Shown here: positions 34,480 to 42,864 of the stretch, piece by piece
Numbering within the stretch: the first letter of the stretch is position 1
Layout: every line of letters starts with the position of its first letter
Assembly (NCBI GenBank): GCA_964614095.1
Contig: CAZTJO010000001.1
Span: 124,001 to 188,000 of the forward strand
DNA length: 64,000 nucleotides
From: CAZWKX01 sp964614095
Lineage (GTDB): Bacteria; Actinomycetota; Acidimicrobiia; Spongiisociales; UBA11373
Direction of reading: 5' to 3'
Notes under the pieces: model-generated
Told to the model about the DNA's origin: nothing
Database searches by the model: none
The model's input: the letters and a program-made list of their open reading frames with translations, nothing else
Translations under genes and position numbers: made by a program

Positions 34480-35113
34480 GTCTCTCCCCGTTGTTGGTTG
34501 CTCCTGAACCCCGCAGCGATGGCCTGAACCCAGGGCGAAGCTCCTCGTACTCAGTGATCATATGCGCTCGCTCCAGTGTCGCGGCAATGCCATCGATGCC
34601 ATTGATGAGCGAATGCTTGACAAAGGGGTCGATATTGAAATCGGCATCGACACCGGGTGCCGAAACAGTCTGTGCCTCGAGGTCAACGGTCACGATTGCA
34701 GCCGGATCGTCCTCGGCGAGGGCGGCCAAGGCCTCCACCTGATCCGGCGCCAGTTCGACGGCGAGCAACCCGATCTTGCAGCAGTTGGCCCGGAAGATGT
34801 CGGCAAAGGACGGGGCGATGATCACCCGGAATCCCCGATCCTGCAGCGACCAAGGGGCATGTTCGCGGGATGAGCCGGAGCCGAAATTGCGGCCGGTGAT
34901 CAAGACGCTTGCCTGGCGGTATTCAGGACGGTTGAGCACAAAAGATGCGATGGGCTCACCCTCCTCGTCCTCTGCCCAATCGGCGAAGAGGAAGCGCCCA
35001 AAGCCGGCGCGCTCGATGCGCTTGAGGAAACGCTGTGGGATGATCTGGTCGGTATCGATGTTCGGGCGCACGAGAGGTGCCATACGTCCGGTGTGGGTCA
35101 CCATCTTCTCCAT
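34472..35113 (-). CDS. leuD: 3-isopropylmalate dehydratase small subunit
   Basis: 213 aa from ATG 35113 (MEKMVTHTGRMAPLVRPNID). NIDTDQIIPQRFLKR, ITGRNFGSGSSREHAPWSL and FADIFRANCCKIGLL are the family signatures. It pairs with LeuC to isomerise 2- to 3-isopropylmalate. The start shares one base with the leuC stop (TGATG); the end overlaps ilvE. Confidence 0.96.
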   Translation of the reverse strand: MEKMVTHTGRMAPLVRPNIDTDQIIPQRFLKRIERAGFGRFLFADWAEDEEGEPIASFVLNRPEYRQASVLITGRNFGSGSSREHAPWSLQDRGFRVIIAPSFADIFRANCCKIGLLAVELAPDQVEALAALAEDDPAAIVTVDLEAQTVSAPGVDADFNIDPFVKHSLINGIDGIAATLERAHMITEYEELRPGFRPSLRGSGATNNGERHG

Positions 35114-36546
35114 CACTGCCCCCAGACCCTCACGTCGACAAAACGGCCGCTGATCGCCGCTGCTGCGGCCATGGCCGGGCTCACCAGATGGGTGCGGCCC
35201 GCCGGGCCCTGACGCCCTTCGAAGTTCCGGTTCGAGGTGGAGGCACAGCGCTCGCCCGGGTAGAGCGAATCGCCGTTCATGGCCAGGCACATCGAGCATC
35301 CGGCATCTCGCCACTCAAAGCCGGCATCGCTGAACACCCGGTCGAGGCCCTCTGCCTCGGCCTGCGCCTTCACCAGCCCGGACCCGGGCACAACCATGAC
35401 GCTCACCCCGGGATGCACCTTGCGGCCGGCGGCGGCGGCGGCGGCGGCGCGCAGGTCTTCGATCCTGCCGTTGGTGCAGGACCCGATGAACACCCGGTCG
35501 ATGCCGATCTCGGTCATCGGTGTGCCCGGCTCCAGAGCCATGTATTCGAGAGCGCGGGCCACGGCCTGGCGCTCCTGTACATCATCGAACTCATCCGGCG
35601 AGGGCACCGAGCCGCCGATCGGAACCGCCTGCGACGGGTTTGTGCCCCAAGTGACGTAGGGCTCAAAGCTGGCACCGTCGAAACGATGCTCGGTGTCGAA
35701 TGCCGCCGCCTCGTCGCTGGCCAGCGAGCCCCAGTACTCCAGCGCCTGGTCCCACCCCTTGTCTTTGGGGGCAAAAGGGCGCCCATTGATATAGTCGGCG
35801 GTGGTGTCGTCGGGTCCGACCATGCCGGCCCGAGCGCCTGCTTCGATGGACATATTGCACACCGTCATCCGGCCCTCCATCGAAAGGGACCGGATGGCCG
35901 CGCCACGGTACTCGATCACATGGCCGGTGCCGCCGTCTACGCCGATGCGGGCTATGACACCGAGTATCAGGTCCTTGGCGGTCGCTCCCGGTGACAGCCG
36001 ACCGTCGACCGTGATGGCCATCGAGCGGGGTTTTTGCTGGGGGAGGGTCTGCGTGGCGAGCACGTGCTCGACTTCGGAGGTGCCGATGCCCAGGGCCAAC
36101 GCCCCCAAGGCCCCGTGAGTCGAGGTGTGGCTGTCGCCGCAGACGATGGTCATCCCGGGCTGCACCAAACCTTGCTCGGGACCGACCACATGCACGATTC
36201 CCTGACGCGGGTCGTCCATCCCGAACACCGTGATGCCGTTCGCCTTGCAGTTGGCCATCAGGGTCTCCACCTGCTGTCTGGAGAGGGCGTCGGTAATGCC
36301 CCGACCGCGGTCGACGGTGGGTACGCCGTGGTCTGCGGTGGCAACGGTGAGATCGGGGCGCCTCACCGGACGCCCCGCATCACGCAGCGCCTCGAAGGCC
36401 TGCGGCGATGTCACCTCGTGCACGAGGTGCAGGTCGATGTAGAGAAGATCGGGCTCGCCGGGCACCCGGGCCACGACGTGATCCTCCCAAACCTTGTCGA
36501 AAAGCGAGCGGCCTTGATGCCGCTTCGCGGCCGGCGCTGGTTTCAT
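35113..36546 (-). CDS. leuC: 3-isopropylmalate dehydratase large subunit
   Basis: 477 aa. Fe-S cluster ligands are in IGSCTNGRIEDLR and CSMCLAMN; other aconitase-superfamily motifs are DLHLVHEVTSPQAFE, ADHGVPT, CGDSHTSTHGALGALA and GTSEVEHVLATQT. Length is standard. It has a 4-nt ATGA overlap with leuB upstream. Confidence 0.96.
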   Translation of the reverse strand: MKPAPAAKRHQGRSLFDKVWEDHVVARVPGEPDLLYIDLHLVHEVTSPQAFEALRDAGRPVRRPDLTVATADHGVPTVDRGRGITDALSRQQVETLMANCKANGITVFGMDDPRQGIVHVVGPEQGLVQPGMTIVCGDSHTSTHGALGALALGIGTSEVEHVLATQTLPQQKPRSMAITVDGRLSPGATAKDLILGVIARIGVDGGTGHVIEYRGAAIRSLSMEGRMTVCNMSIEAGARAGMVGPDDTTADYINGRPFAPKDKGWDQALEYWGSLASDEAAAFDTEHRFDGASFEPYVTWGTNPSQAVPIGGSVPSPDEFDDVQERQAVARALEYMALEPGTPMTEIGIDRVFIGSCTNGRIEDLRAAAAAAAGRKVHPGVSVMVVPGSGLVKAQAEAEGLDRVFSDAGFEWRDAGCSMCLAMNGDSLYPGERCASTSNRNFEGRQGPAGRTHLVSPAMAAAAAISGRFVDVRVWGQ

Positions 36547-37601
36547 TGTGATCGCGCAGCGGTCAAGGCAGCGACCACAAGGTCTCCGACCTCTGATGTG
36601 CTCGCCCCCATGCGTCCCGCCCGCATCGAATCCAACGAGCCGGCCACCTCGGCCACGGCCGCCTCCAGCGCCGCCCCCGCCTCGGGGTGGCCGGTGTACT
36701 CCAGCAGAAACGCAGCTGCGGCGATGGCGGCCAATGGATTGATCTTGCCGGTGCCGGTGTATTTTGGCGCGGACCCTCCGATGGGCTCAAACATCGAGAT
36801 GCCTTCGGGGTTCAGATTGGCGCCGGCGGCGATGCCCAGACCTCCCTGGAGCACCGCCCCGAGATCGGTGATGATGTCGCCAAACATGTTCTCGGTGACG
36901 ATCACGTCGAACCGCTCCGGAGCATCGACCATCCAGAGGCAGAGAGCATCAACGTTGGCGTAGTCGCAGGTGAGATCCGGGTGCTCGGCCGCGACCTCGT
37001 TGAAGACACGATCCCACAGATCGTGCGAGTGCACCAGCACGTTTGTCTTGCCGCAGAACGTGATGTGCCGATCGGGCCGGGTCTCGGCCAGCTCGAAGGC
37101 GTAGCGGACACACCGTTCCACGGCATGGCGAGTGTTGATGGAGGTCTCAATCGCCACCTCGCGCTCGGTGCCTTTGGCGGAGAAGCCCCCGGCGCCGACG
37201 TAAAGACCCTCGGTGTTCTCGCGCACCACGACAAAATCGATGTCCTCGGGCCCTTTGCCCCTTATGGGCGTCTCCACCCCCGGGTATAGCCTCACCGGGC
37301 GCAGGTTGATGTACTGGTCGAACTCACGGCGCAGCCGCAGGATGATGCCTTGCTCCAGGATGCCGGGCTTGACCTCGGGGTGGCCGATGGCGCCCAGATA
37401 GATGGCGTCGGCCAACGCAATCTCCTCCACGACGCTGTCCGGGAGCACCTCCCCCGTGCGTTTGTAGCGCTCACCGCCAACGTCGTAGTGCTCGAGATCT
37501 ACTGCGATGCCAAAACGCTCGACGACGGCGCCGAGCGCCTTCATGGCCTCGTCGGTCACCTCAGGGCCGGTTCCATCCCCGGGGATCACAGCAATGCGCA
37601 T
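36543..37601 (-). CDS. leuB: 3-isopropylmalate dehydrogenase
   Basis: 352 aa from ATG 37601, which shares a base with the leuA TGA (TGATG). It oxidises and decarboxylates 3-isopropylmalate with NAD+. IPGDGTGPEVT, VVRENTEGLYVGAGG, Tyr/Lys catalytic area CGKTNVLVHSHDLW, DALCLWMV, ENMFGDIITDLGAVLQGGLG and FEPIGGSAPKYTGTGKINPLA are clear. The TTG one codon upstream is a less likely start. Confidence 0.96.
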   Translation of the reverse strand: MRIAVIPGDGTGPEVTDEAMKALGAVVERFGIAVDLEHYDVGGERYKRTGEVLPDSVVEEIALADAIYLGAIGHPEVKPGILEQGIILRLRREFDQYINLRPVRLYPGVETPIRGKGPEDIDFVVVRENTEGLYVGAGGFSAKGTEREVAIETSINTRHAVERCVRYAFELAETRPDRHITFCGKTNVLVHSHDLWDRVFNEVAAEHPDLTCDYANVDALCLWMVDAPERFDVIVTENMFGDIITDLGAVLQGGLGIAAGANLNPEGISMFEPIGGSAPKYTGTGKINPLAAIAAAAFLLEYTGHPEAGAALEAAVAEVAGSLDSMRAGRMGASTSEVGDLVVAALTAARSQ

Positions 37602-39124
37602 CAACTTGCTCCTGACGCCACGGTATCGCTCGAACTCGTCGCCACTCCCCCAAAAGCGGCGGTGAACGCCTTGGCTGATGCCGTCACCAGATCTTCGGAG
37701 ACGCCGGATCCGCCAACCTCGCTGCCGCCGATACGCACGATCACCCGCACTTCATTCACACTTTCACCTTCCGCCGCCCGTACGTCGTAGCCCAGAAGGG
37801 TTGCATGTACCCCAAAAGCCTGGCGTGCCGCGTCGAAGCAGGCCGTCACTGCAGGGTCGGCCTCCGCCCGGCCGTTGTGGCCGGCGGCGGCCGCCGGTAC
37901 TCCCGACGGTCCTACCTCCCCGACTCGTCCGGCGGCCTGTACGGCGATCATGCGGGCGGTGCGCTCGGCAGCGGCTGCGTCGTATGCCACTGCCCGCATC
38001 TCGCTCTCGTCCAGGCGGCCCCGGCGTGAGGCCACGTCCTTGAAGCCGACGAAGGCCTCCTCGAAGTCGTCGCCTTCCAGCTGGATCCTCATCTTGCCCA
38101 GCAGATGCCCGAAGGCAGCTCGTCCCGAGTGTTTGCCCAGCACGATCCGCGAGCCTTGCTGGCCGACTGCCTCGGGGTCCATGATCTCGTAGGTGCTCGG
38201 GTTCCTGAGCATGCCGTGCTGATGGATACCCGCTTCGTGAGAGAAGGCGTTCCGTCCCACCACCGCCTTGTTGTATTGCACGGGGCACTCGGTCAGCTCC
38301 GCCACCAGGCGCGACGTCGCGAAAATCTCCTTGGTGTCGATCCCAATGTCGACCCCGTAGTGGTCAGCCCTCACCTTCAGGGCCATGGCGATCTCCTCAA
38401 TGGCGGTATTGCCGGCGCGCTCGCCGATCCCGTTGATGGTCCCCTCGATCTGACGGGCTCCATTCGCTATGGCGGCGAGAGAATTGGCGACTGCCATGCC
38501 CAGGTCGTTGTGGCAGTGTGCCGAGATCACCACATCTTCACGGCCCTCTGCCACCTCGTCCGCCACCTGCCGTATCAGGGCACCAAACTCTTCAGGAGTG
38601 GCATATCCGACGGTGTCGGGGATATTGATCGTGGTGGCACCGGCCTCCACGGCCGCTCTGCACACGGCGATCATGAAATCAACGTCCGAACGAGTGGCAT
38701 CCATCGGCGAGAACTCGATGTCGTCGCAGTAGCCGCGAGCCCGGGCCACATTCTCCTTTGCCGCCGCCATCACCTCATCGGGGCTCATACAGAGCTGATG
38801 CTCCATATGGATGGATGATGTGGCGATGAAGACATGGATTCGGGGATGCTCTGCGCCGCGCACCGCCTCCCACGCTCTGTCGACGTCGTCGGGCACGGCA
38901 CGGGCCAGGGCTGCCACGACGGGCCCTCTCACCACCGCGGCCACCTTGGCCACGGCATCGGCATCCGCTTTGGACGACGCCGGGAAGCCGGCTTCGATCA
39001 CATCCACGCCGAGCCTGGCCAACTGCTGTGCGATCGTGATCTTCTCCTCATCGTTGAGAACAATCCCCGGGGATTGCTCCCCGTCTCTCAACGTTGTGTC
39101 GAAGATCCTTACTCGGTTTGACAT
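37601..39124 (-). CDS. leuA: 2-isopropylmalate synthase
   Basis: 507 aa from ATG 39124 behind TTTGAGGAGTAAAGCC. It condenses acetyl-CoA and 2-ketoisovalerate, the first step of leucine synthesis. FDTTLRDGEQSPG, NIPDTVGYATPEE, HCHNDLGMAVANS (metal-binding His) and GIGERAGNTAIEE define the catalytic domain; a C-terminal LeuA dimer domain (about 395-500) for leucine feedback is present. Unlike the other ilv-leu junctions, the 142 nt upstream hold a Leu-rich leader ORF and hairpin, so expression can be set separately from ilvBHC. Confidence 0.96.
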   Translation of the reverse strand: MSNRVRIFDTTLRDGEQSPGIVLNDEEKITIAQQLARLGVDVIEAGFPASSKADADAVAKVAAVVRGPVVAALARAVPDDVDRAWEAVRGAEHPRIHVFIATSSIHMEHQLCMSPDEVMAAAKENVARARGYCDDIEFSPMDATRSDVDFMIAVCRAAVEAGATTINIPDTVGYATPEEFGALIRQVADEVAEGREDVVISAHCHNDLGMAVANSLAAIANGARQIEGTINGIGERAGNTAIEEIAMALKVRADHYGVDIGIDTKEIFATSRLVAELTECPVQYNKAVVGRNAFSHEAGIHQHGMLRNPSTYEIMDPEAVGQQGSRIVLGKHSGRAAFGHLLGKMRIQLEGDDFEEAFVGFKDVASRRGRLDESEMRAVAYDAAAAERTARMIAVQAAGRVGEVGPSGVPAAAAGHNGRAEADPAVTACFDAARQAFGVHATLLGYDVRAAEGESVNEVRVIVRIGGSEVGGSGVSEDLVTASAKAFTAAFGGVATSSSDTVASGAS

Positions 39125-39186
39125 GGCTTTACTCCTCAAACTCCTGTCCGCGTGGGGCGGCTCAAGAAACCGCTGCACCTGCCCGG

Positions 39187-39216
39187 GGGCCGGCCGGCCT
39201 ATAGGGCCGCCGGCCC
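39187..39216 (-). promoter_or_regulatory. GC hairpin overlapping the stop of the leu leader
   Basis: Arms 39187-39199 and 39204-39216 form about 12 GC pairs with one bulged C and a TATA loop. It covers the TAG of the leader ORF (39199-39201). There is no U-tract; a ribosome finishing the leader would melt it, so it could act by Rho-dependent termination or by sequestering the leuA translation region. Confidence 0.6.
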
Positions 39217-39264
39217 GGTAAGTGTCAGACGGCTCCGCGTCGGATTGAGGAGCATCGCGTTCAT
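39199..39264 (-). CDS. Leucine-rich leader peptide upstream of leuA
   Basis: 21 codons beginning MNAMLLNPTRSRLTLTG and ending AAL, with five Leu codons (CTC CTC, CTG, CTT, CTA), including the rare CTA as the last codon before the stop. It begins 2 nt after the ilvC stop, so ribosomes leaving ilvC can restart here. Size, composition and the overlapping hairpin fit an intra-operon leucine attenuator. No separate promoter is convincing. Confidence 0.62.
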   Translation of the reverse strand: MNAMLLNPTRSRLTLTGPAAL

Positions 39265-39266
39265 GT

Positions 39267-40277
39267 TCAGTCTTCCGGTGTTTTTGGTGTCAAAAACGGC
39301 ATCATCGATCGCAGGCGGGCGCCGACCTCCTCGATGGGGTGGGCACGATCGCGCCGACGGCACTCGGTCAGCTTCTGGGCGCCGCTGGCGCTCTCGGCGA
39401 TCCATTCGTTGGCAAACTCGCCCGACTGCACCTCGGCGAGGATCTGGCGCATCGTCTCGCGTGTCTGCTCGGTGATGATCCGCGGGCCTCGGGTGTAGTC
39501 GCCGTACTCGGCGGTGTCGGAGACCGAATGGCGCATCCAGGTGAGGCCCCCCTCATAAAGAAGATCGACGATGAGCTTCAGTTCATGGAGGCACTCGAAA
39601 TAGGCGGATTCCGGTGCGTAGCCAGCCTCGACCAACGTGTCGAACGAGGCCTTGATGAGCTCCGAGACACCACCGCAGAGGATGACCTGCTCGCCAAACA
39701 GATCGGTCTCGGTCTCCTCACGGAATGTGGTCTCGAGCACCCCCGCCTTTGTCGCCCCGATGGCCCATGCGTAGGAGAGAGCCAGGGCATGAGCCTGCCC
39801 GGTGGCGTCCTGTGCCACGGCGACGAGCGCCGGGGTGCCTCCGCCCTCCTCGTACATGCGACGCACCAGGTGTCCCGGGCTTTTGGGGGCCACCATGGCT
39901 ACATCAACCGTCGCCGGGGGCTCGATCTGGCCAAAGTGGATGTTGAAGCCGTGGGCGAAGAAGAGGGCGTCACCCTCCTCCAGGTTGGGAGCAATCGACT
40001 CCTCGTACAGGCGGGGCTGAATCGGGTCTGGAACCAGCACCACCAGGAGGTTTGCCCGACGGCACGCCTCGTCGGCGGCAAGAACGGTGAGGCCCGCCGC
40101 CTCCGCCCGTTCCCAGGCCGGGGTGCCTTCCAGCTCTCCCACAACAACCTCGACGCCCGAGTCCCTCAGATTGAGGGCATGGGCGTGGCCCTGGCTTCCG
40201 TAGCCCAGGATGGCGACCTTGCGCGCCTGCACCAAGGCCGGGTCGGCGTCTGCGTCGTAGTAGATGGAAACACTCAC
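39267..40277 (-). CDS. ilvC: Ketol-acid reductoisomerase
   Basis: 336 aa class I enzyme, converting acetolactate and acetohydroxybutyrate to dihydroxy acids with NADPH. GYGSQGHAHALNLRDSG is the dinucleotide loop; FAHGFNIHFGQIEPP, VAPKSPGHLVRRMYEEGGG and the metal-binding ETDLFGEQVILCGG and ECLHELKLIVDLLYEGG are intact. The usual cofactor-specificity loop VGLREGS reads VGELEGT, so NADPH preference may be altered. The 3' end contains an A/T-rich 7-bp hairpin (39280-39297) within the coding sequence. Confidence 0.95.
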   Translation of the reverse strand: MSVSIYYDADADPALVQARKVAILGYGSQGHAHALNLRDSGVEVVVGELEGTPAWERAEAAGLTVLAADEACRRANLLVVLVPDPIQPRLYEESIAPNLEEGDALFFAHGFNIHFGQIEPPATVDVAMVAPKSPGHLVRRMYEEGGGTPALVAVAQDATGQAHALALSYAWAIGATKAGVLETTFREETETDLFGEQVILCGGVSELIKASFDTLVEAGYAPESAYFECLHELKLIVDLLYEGGLTWMRHSVSDTAEYGDYTRGPRIITEQTRETMRQILAEVQSGEFANEWIAESASGAQKLTECRRRDRAHPIEEVGARLRSMMPFLTPKTPED

Positions 40278-40286
40278 GGCTGCCTC

Positions 40287-40778
40287 CTAGGCACTCTGCG
40301 ACTCGGCCTTGGCGTCACGCGCCATAGCGACTCGGCCCGACTTCACCAGATCAATGACACCAAAGGGGCGCATGACGTTGAGGAATGCGGCCAGCTTGCC
40401 AGGGTGCCCGACAACCTCGAAGGTGATCGAGTTGACACCGACGTCCACCGTGCGACAGCCGAAGGCCTGTGCCGCATCGATTGCTTGGCGCCTCTTCGTG
40501 GCGTCGGCGTTGATACGAACCAGCATGATCTCGCGCTCCACCGACTCATCTGAGCCGAACTCGGTCACCTTGAGGATGTTGACGAGCTTGTGCAGCTGTT
40601 TGGTTATCTGTTCCGTCTGGTTGGCATCGACGACGAGGGTGATCCGGGAGCGGCCCGTCTCATGGATGGGGCCGACGGCCAGCGAGTGGATGTTGAAGCC
40701 TCGCCGGGCAAAGAGGGCTGCCACCCGGGCCAGCACGCCCGGCTTGTCTTCCACAAGAACCGAAAGGGTGTGTTTCAT
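40287..40778 (-). CDS. ilvH: Acetolactate synthase small (regulatory) subunit
   Basis: 163 aa with two ACT-like halves. The first, HTLSVLVEDKPGVLARVAALFARRGFNIHSLAVGP, is the standard valine-binding domain; the second covers about residues 78-160. It activates IlvB and gives valine feedback. It overlaps ilvB by 4 nt (ATGA) and precedes ilvC by 9 nt. Confidence 0.96.
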   Translation of the reverse strand: MKHTLSVLVEDKPGVLARVAALFARRGFNIHSLAVGPIHETGRSRITLVVDANQTEQITKQLHKLVNILKVTEFGSDESVEREIMLVRINADATKRRQAIDAAQAFGCRTVDVGVNSITFEVVGHPGKLAAFLNVMRPFGVIDLVKSGRVAMARDAKAESQSA

Positions 40779-42484
40779 CGCAGATCCTCCGAGCCCAAGG
40801 CCACTTCGTCGTTGGAGGCGCCGGTCGGCACCATGGGGAACACGGACTCCTCCGGATCGACCCGGAACTCGGCCACCACCGGGCGGTCATCGATGGACAA
40901 CGCCTTCTCGATGACACCGTCCACCTCATCCGGCGTCGTGGCACGCAAGCCGGCACAGCCCATAGCCTCGGCGAGCATCACGAAGTCCGGTGTGTGCTCG
41001 TTGAGATCGGTAGCCGAGTAGCGCTTGTTGTAGAACAACTTCTGCCACTGGCGCACCATCCCGAGATTTGTGTTGTTAATCACCGCCACCTTGATGGGGA
41101 TACCGTGGGTGGAAGCGGTGATCAACTCCTGGCACGTCATCTGGAAGCTGCCGTCACCATCGAAGACAATCACCGTCTCGTCGGGCCGGGCCACCTTGGC
41201 ACCGATGGCGGCGGGCAACCCGAAGCCCATGGTCCCCAGCCCGCCCGAGGTGACGAGCGACCGGGGCCGGGAGTACCTCCAGAACTGGGACAGCCACATC
41301 TGATGCTGCCCGACACCGGAGACGACGACCGCCTCGCCGCCGGTGGCCGCCCAAAACCGCTCTATCACGTACTGCGGCTTGATAAGACCGTCTGCGGATT
41401 GCTCATAGTGCAGCGGATGCTCCACCTGCCAACCCTTCACCGTCTCCAGCCAATCGGCGTGCGACCCCAGGGCAATGCCCTTCTTCTCAATCTCGGTGAG
41501 CATCTGCTCGAGAACCCTGCGCACGTCACCCACGATGGGCACGTCGGCCCGGCGCACCTTGGATATCTCGGCCGGGTCGATGTCGACGTGAATGACCTTG
41601 GCCTTGGGGGCGAATCGAGTCGGATCGCCGGTCACACGGTCGTCGAACCGGGCGCCAAGTGCCACCAACAGATCGGCCTTCTGCATCGCGATGATCGCCG
41701 AGTATGTGCCGTGCATGCCCGGCATGCCGAGAGCGAGAGTGTGATCGTCAGGAAACGCACCGCGGGCCATCAGCGTTGTCACCACCGGGGCGTTCGCCGT
41801 CTCGGCAAAACGGAGAAGCTCGGCGTGCGCCTCCGCCTTGATAACGCCACCACCCACATAGAGAACCGGTTGCTCGGATTCCTTCAAGAGTTCGATGGCT
41901 CGGCGCACCTGCAGCACGTGCCCCTCTTCGGTGGGACGAAAACCGGGAAGATTCACATGTTTGGTGCGGTGCCAATCGACTTCGGCGACCTGCACGTCTT
42001 TAGGAACATCGACGAGCACCGGGCCCGGCCGCCCCGAGGAGGCTAGGTAAAAAGCCTCGTGCACCGTGTCCACCAGCTCGTCGGGTTCGGTAACCAGATA
42101 AGAGTGTTTGGTGCAATGCATAGCAATGCCGCTGGTGTCGGCCTCCTGAAAGGCGTCGTTGCCGATGGATGCGCGCGCCACCTGCCCGGTGATGGCCACG
42201 ATCGGAACCGAATCCATAAGCGCGTCCTGCAGCGGCGTCACGAGGTTGGTGGAACCGGGCCCCGAAGTGGCAAAAGCCACACCAACCCGGCCCGTGGCTT
42301 TGGCATAACCCTCGGCCATGTGGCCCGCCCCCTGTTCGTGCCGGGCCAAGATGTGACGGATCGAGCTGTCGAAAAGAGCGTCGTAGAGAGGCAGCGTTGC
42401 CCCGCCGGGCACACCAAAGACGACCTCGACCCCTTCACGTTCCAGGGCCTTGATGACCGCTTCGGCTCCCCTCAATTTGCTCAT
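40775..42484 (-). CDS. ilvB: Acetolactate synthase large (catalytic) subunit
   Basis: 569 aa ThDP enzyme, the first common step of branched-chain synthesis. VFGVPGGATLPLYDAL, the catalytic Glu in RHEQGAGHMAEGYAKATG, TSGPGSTNLVTPLQDALMD, the FAD-region GMHGT, and the ThDP/Mg motif GDGSFQMTCQELITASTHGIP ending NNTNLGMVRQWQ are present. It is the first gene of ilvBHC-leuABCD-ilvE and lies downstream of an Ile/Val/Leu leader with a terminator. Confidence 0.97.
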   Translation of the reverse strand: MSKLRGAEAVIKALEREGVEVVFGVPGGATLPLYDALFDSSIRHILARHEQGAGHMAEGYAKATGRVGVAFATSGPGSTNLVTPLQDALMDSVPIVAITGQVARASIGNDAFQEADTSGIAMHCTKHSYLVTEPDELVDTVHEAFYLASSGRPGPVLVDVPKDVQVAEVDWHRTKHVNLPGFRPTEEGHVLQVRRAIELLKESEQPVLYVGGGVIKAEAHAELLRFAETANAPVVTTLMARGAFPDDHTLALGMPGMHGTYSAIIAMQKADLLVALGARFDDRVTGDPTRFAPKAKVIHVDIDPAEISKVRRADVPIVGDVRRVLEQMLTEIEKKGIALGSHADWLETVKGWQVEHPLHYEQSADGLIKPQYVIERFWAATGGEAVVVSGVGQHQMWLSQFWRYSRPRSLVTSGGLGTMGFGLPAAIGAKVARPDETVIVFDGDGSFQMTCQELITASTHGIPIKVAVINNTNLGMVRQWQKLFYNKRYSATDLNEHTPDFVMLAEAMGCAGLRATTPDEVDGVIEKALSIDDRPVVAEFRVDPEESVFPMVPTGASNDEVALGSEDLR

Positions 42485-42522
42485 TTCCGTCCTATCTCTT
42501 CTGTTCCTTCTATCCCGGTAAC

Positions 42523-42553
42523 AAAAAACCCTCCGGCTTTTCGGGCTGGAGGG
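42523..42553 (-). terminator. Attenuator terminator upstream of ilvB
   Basis: A 9-bp stem with one G-U pair (42529-42537 with 42545-42553) is followed on the minus strand by TTTTTTG. It lies between the leader ORF and ilvB, the expected place for an attenuator. Confidence 0.8.
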
Positions 42554-42554
42554 T

Positions 42555-42580
42555 GCGCACGCGGCTATGTGCGCGTGCGC
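42555..42580 (-). promoter_or_regulatory. Pause/antiterminator hairpin of the ilv leader
   Basis: A 9-bp perfect stem (42555-42563 with 42572-42580) abuts the leader stop codon, one base of which is in the arm, and ends 2 nt from the terminator stem. A ribosome at the stop would disrupt it. Confidence 0.65.
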
Positions 42581-42621
42581 TATACGAGAAGCAGAACGAT
42601 GGCGGGGTTTGGTGTCTTCAT
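42580..42621 (-). CDS. Ile/Val/Leu leader peptide of the ilv-leu operon
   Basis: 13 codons encoding MKTPNPAIVLLLV. Six consecutive branched-chain codons (ATC GTT CTG CTT CTC GTA) directly precede the stop, so shortage of any of the three charged tRNAs should stall the ribosome over the following hairpin. The ATG is 10 nt from the -10 box with no ribosome binding site, suggesting leaderless translation. Confidence 0.85.
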   Translation of the reverse strand: MKTPNPAIVLLLV

Positions 42622-42631
42622 GTGGACGCGC

Positions 42632-42660
42632 AGTATGCGTAAAAAGAATCGGCTTGTCAA
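42632..42660 (-). promoter_or_regulatory. Promoter of the ilv-leu operon
   Basis: Minus strand TTGACA (42655-42660), 17-nt spacer, CATACT (42632-42637), then 10 nt to the leader ATG. The same geometry is seen at cimA and metX. Confidence 0.75.
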
Positions 42661-42685
42661 GGTAAGGATTGAGGCATTATTCGAA

Positions 42686-42697
42686 GGTGCCGGCACC
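42686..42697. promoter_or_regulatory. 12-bp palindrome upstream of the ilv promoter
   Basis: GGTGCCGGCACC, a perfect palindrome 25 nt upstream of the -35 box. It could be a regulator site or part of the end of the metF transcript. The rest of the 204-nt gap 42661-42864 shows nothing else convincing. Confidence 0.3.
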
Positions 42698-42864
42698 GAC
42701 GCCTCCGCGTAGAGGTTCTTCGTCGTTGCACCAGCCGCCACCGAGCCTCCAAGATCGTGTTGACGGCCCGTACCCGCCACTCATGGACCGGCCACCGGGT
42801 CATCGGGTTGCATGGGCCTACAGCCGGCCGGTGACGCCGCAGTTTGGGCCCGGTCCGAGGCCCG

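Noticed and set aside
39288..39293. TTGACA as a promoter for the leu leader
   Set aside because: It lies in the ilvC coding end, and the sequence 17 nt downstream (CTGAAC) is a poor -10. The A/T-rich inverted repeat around it accounts for the match.
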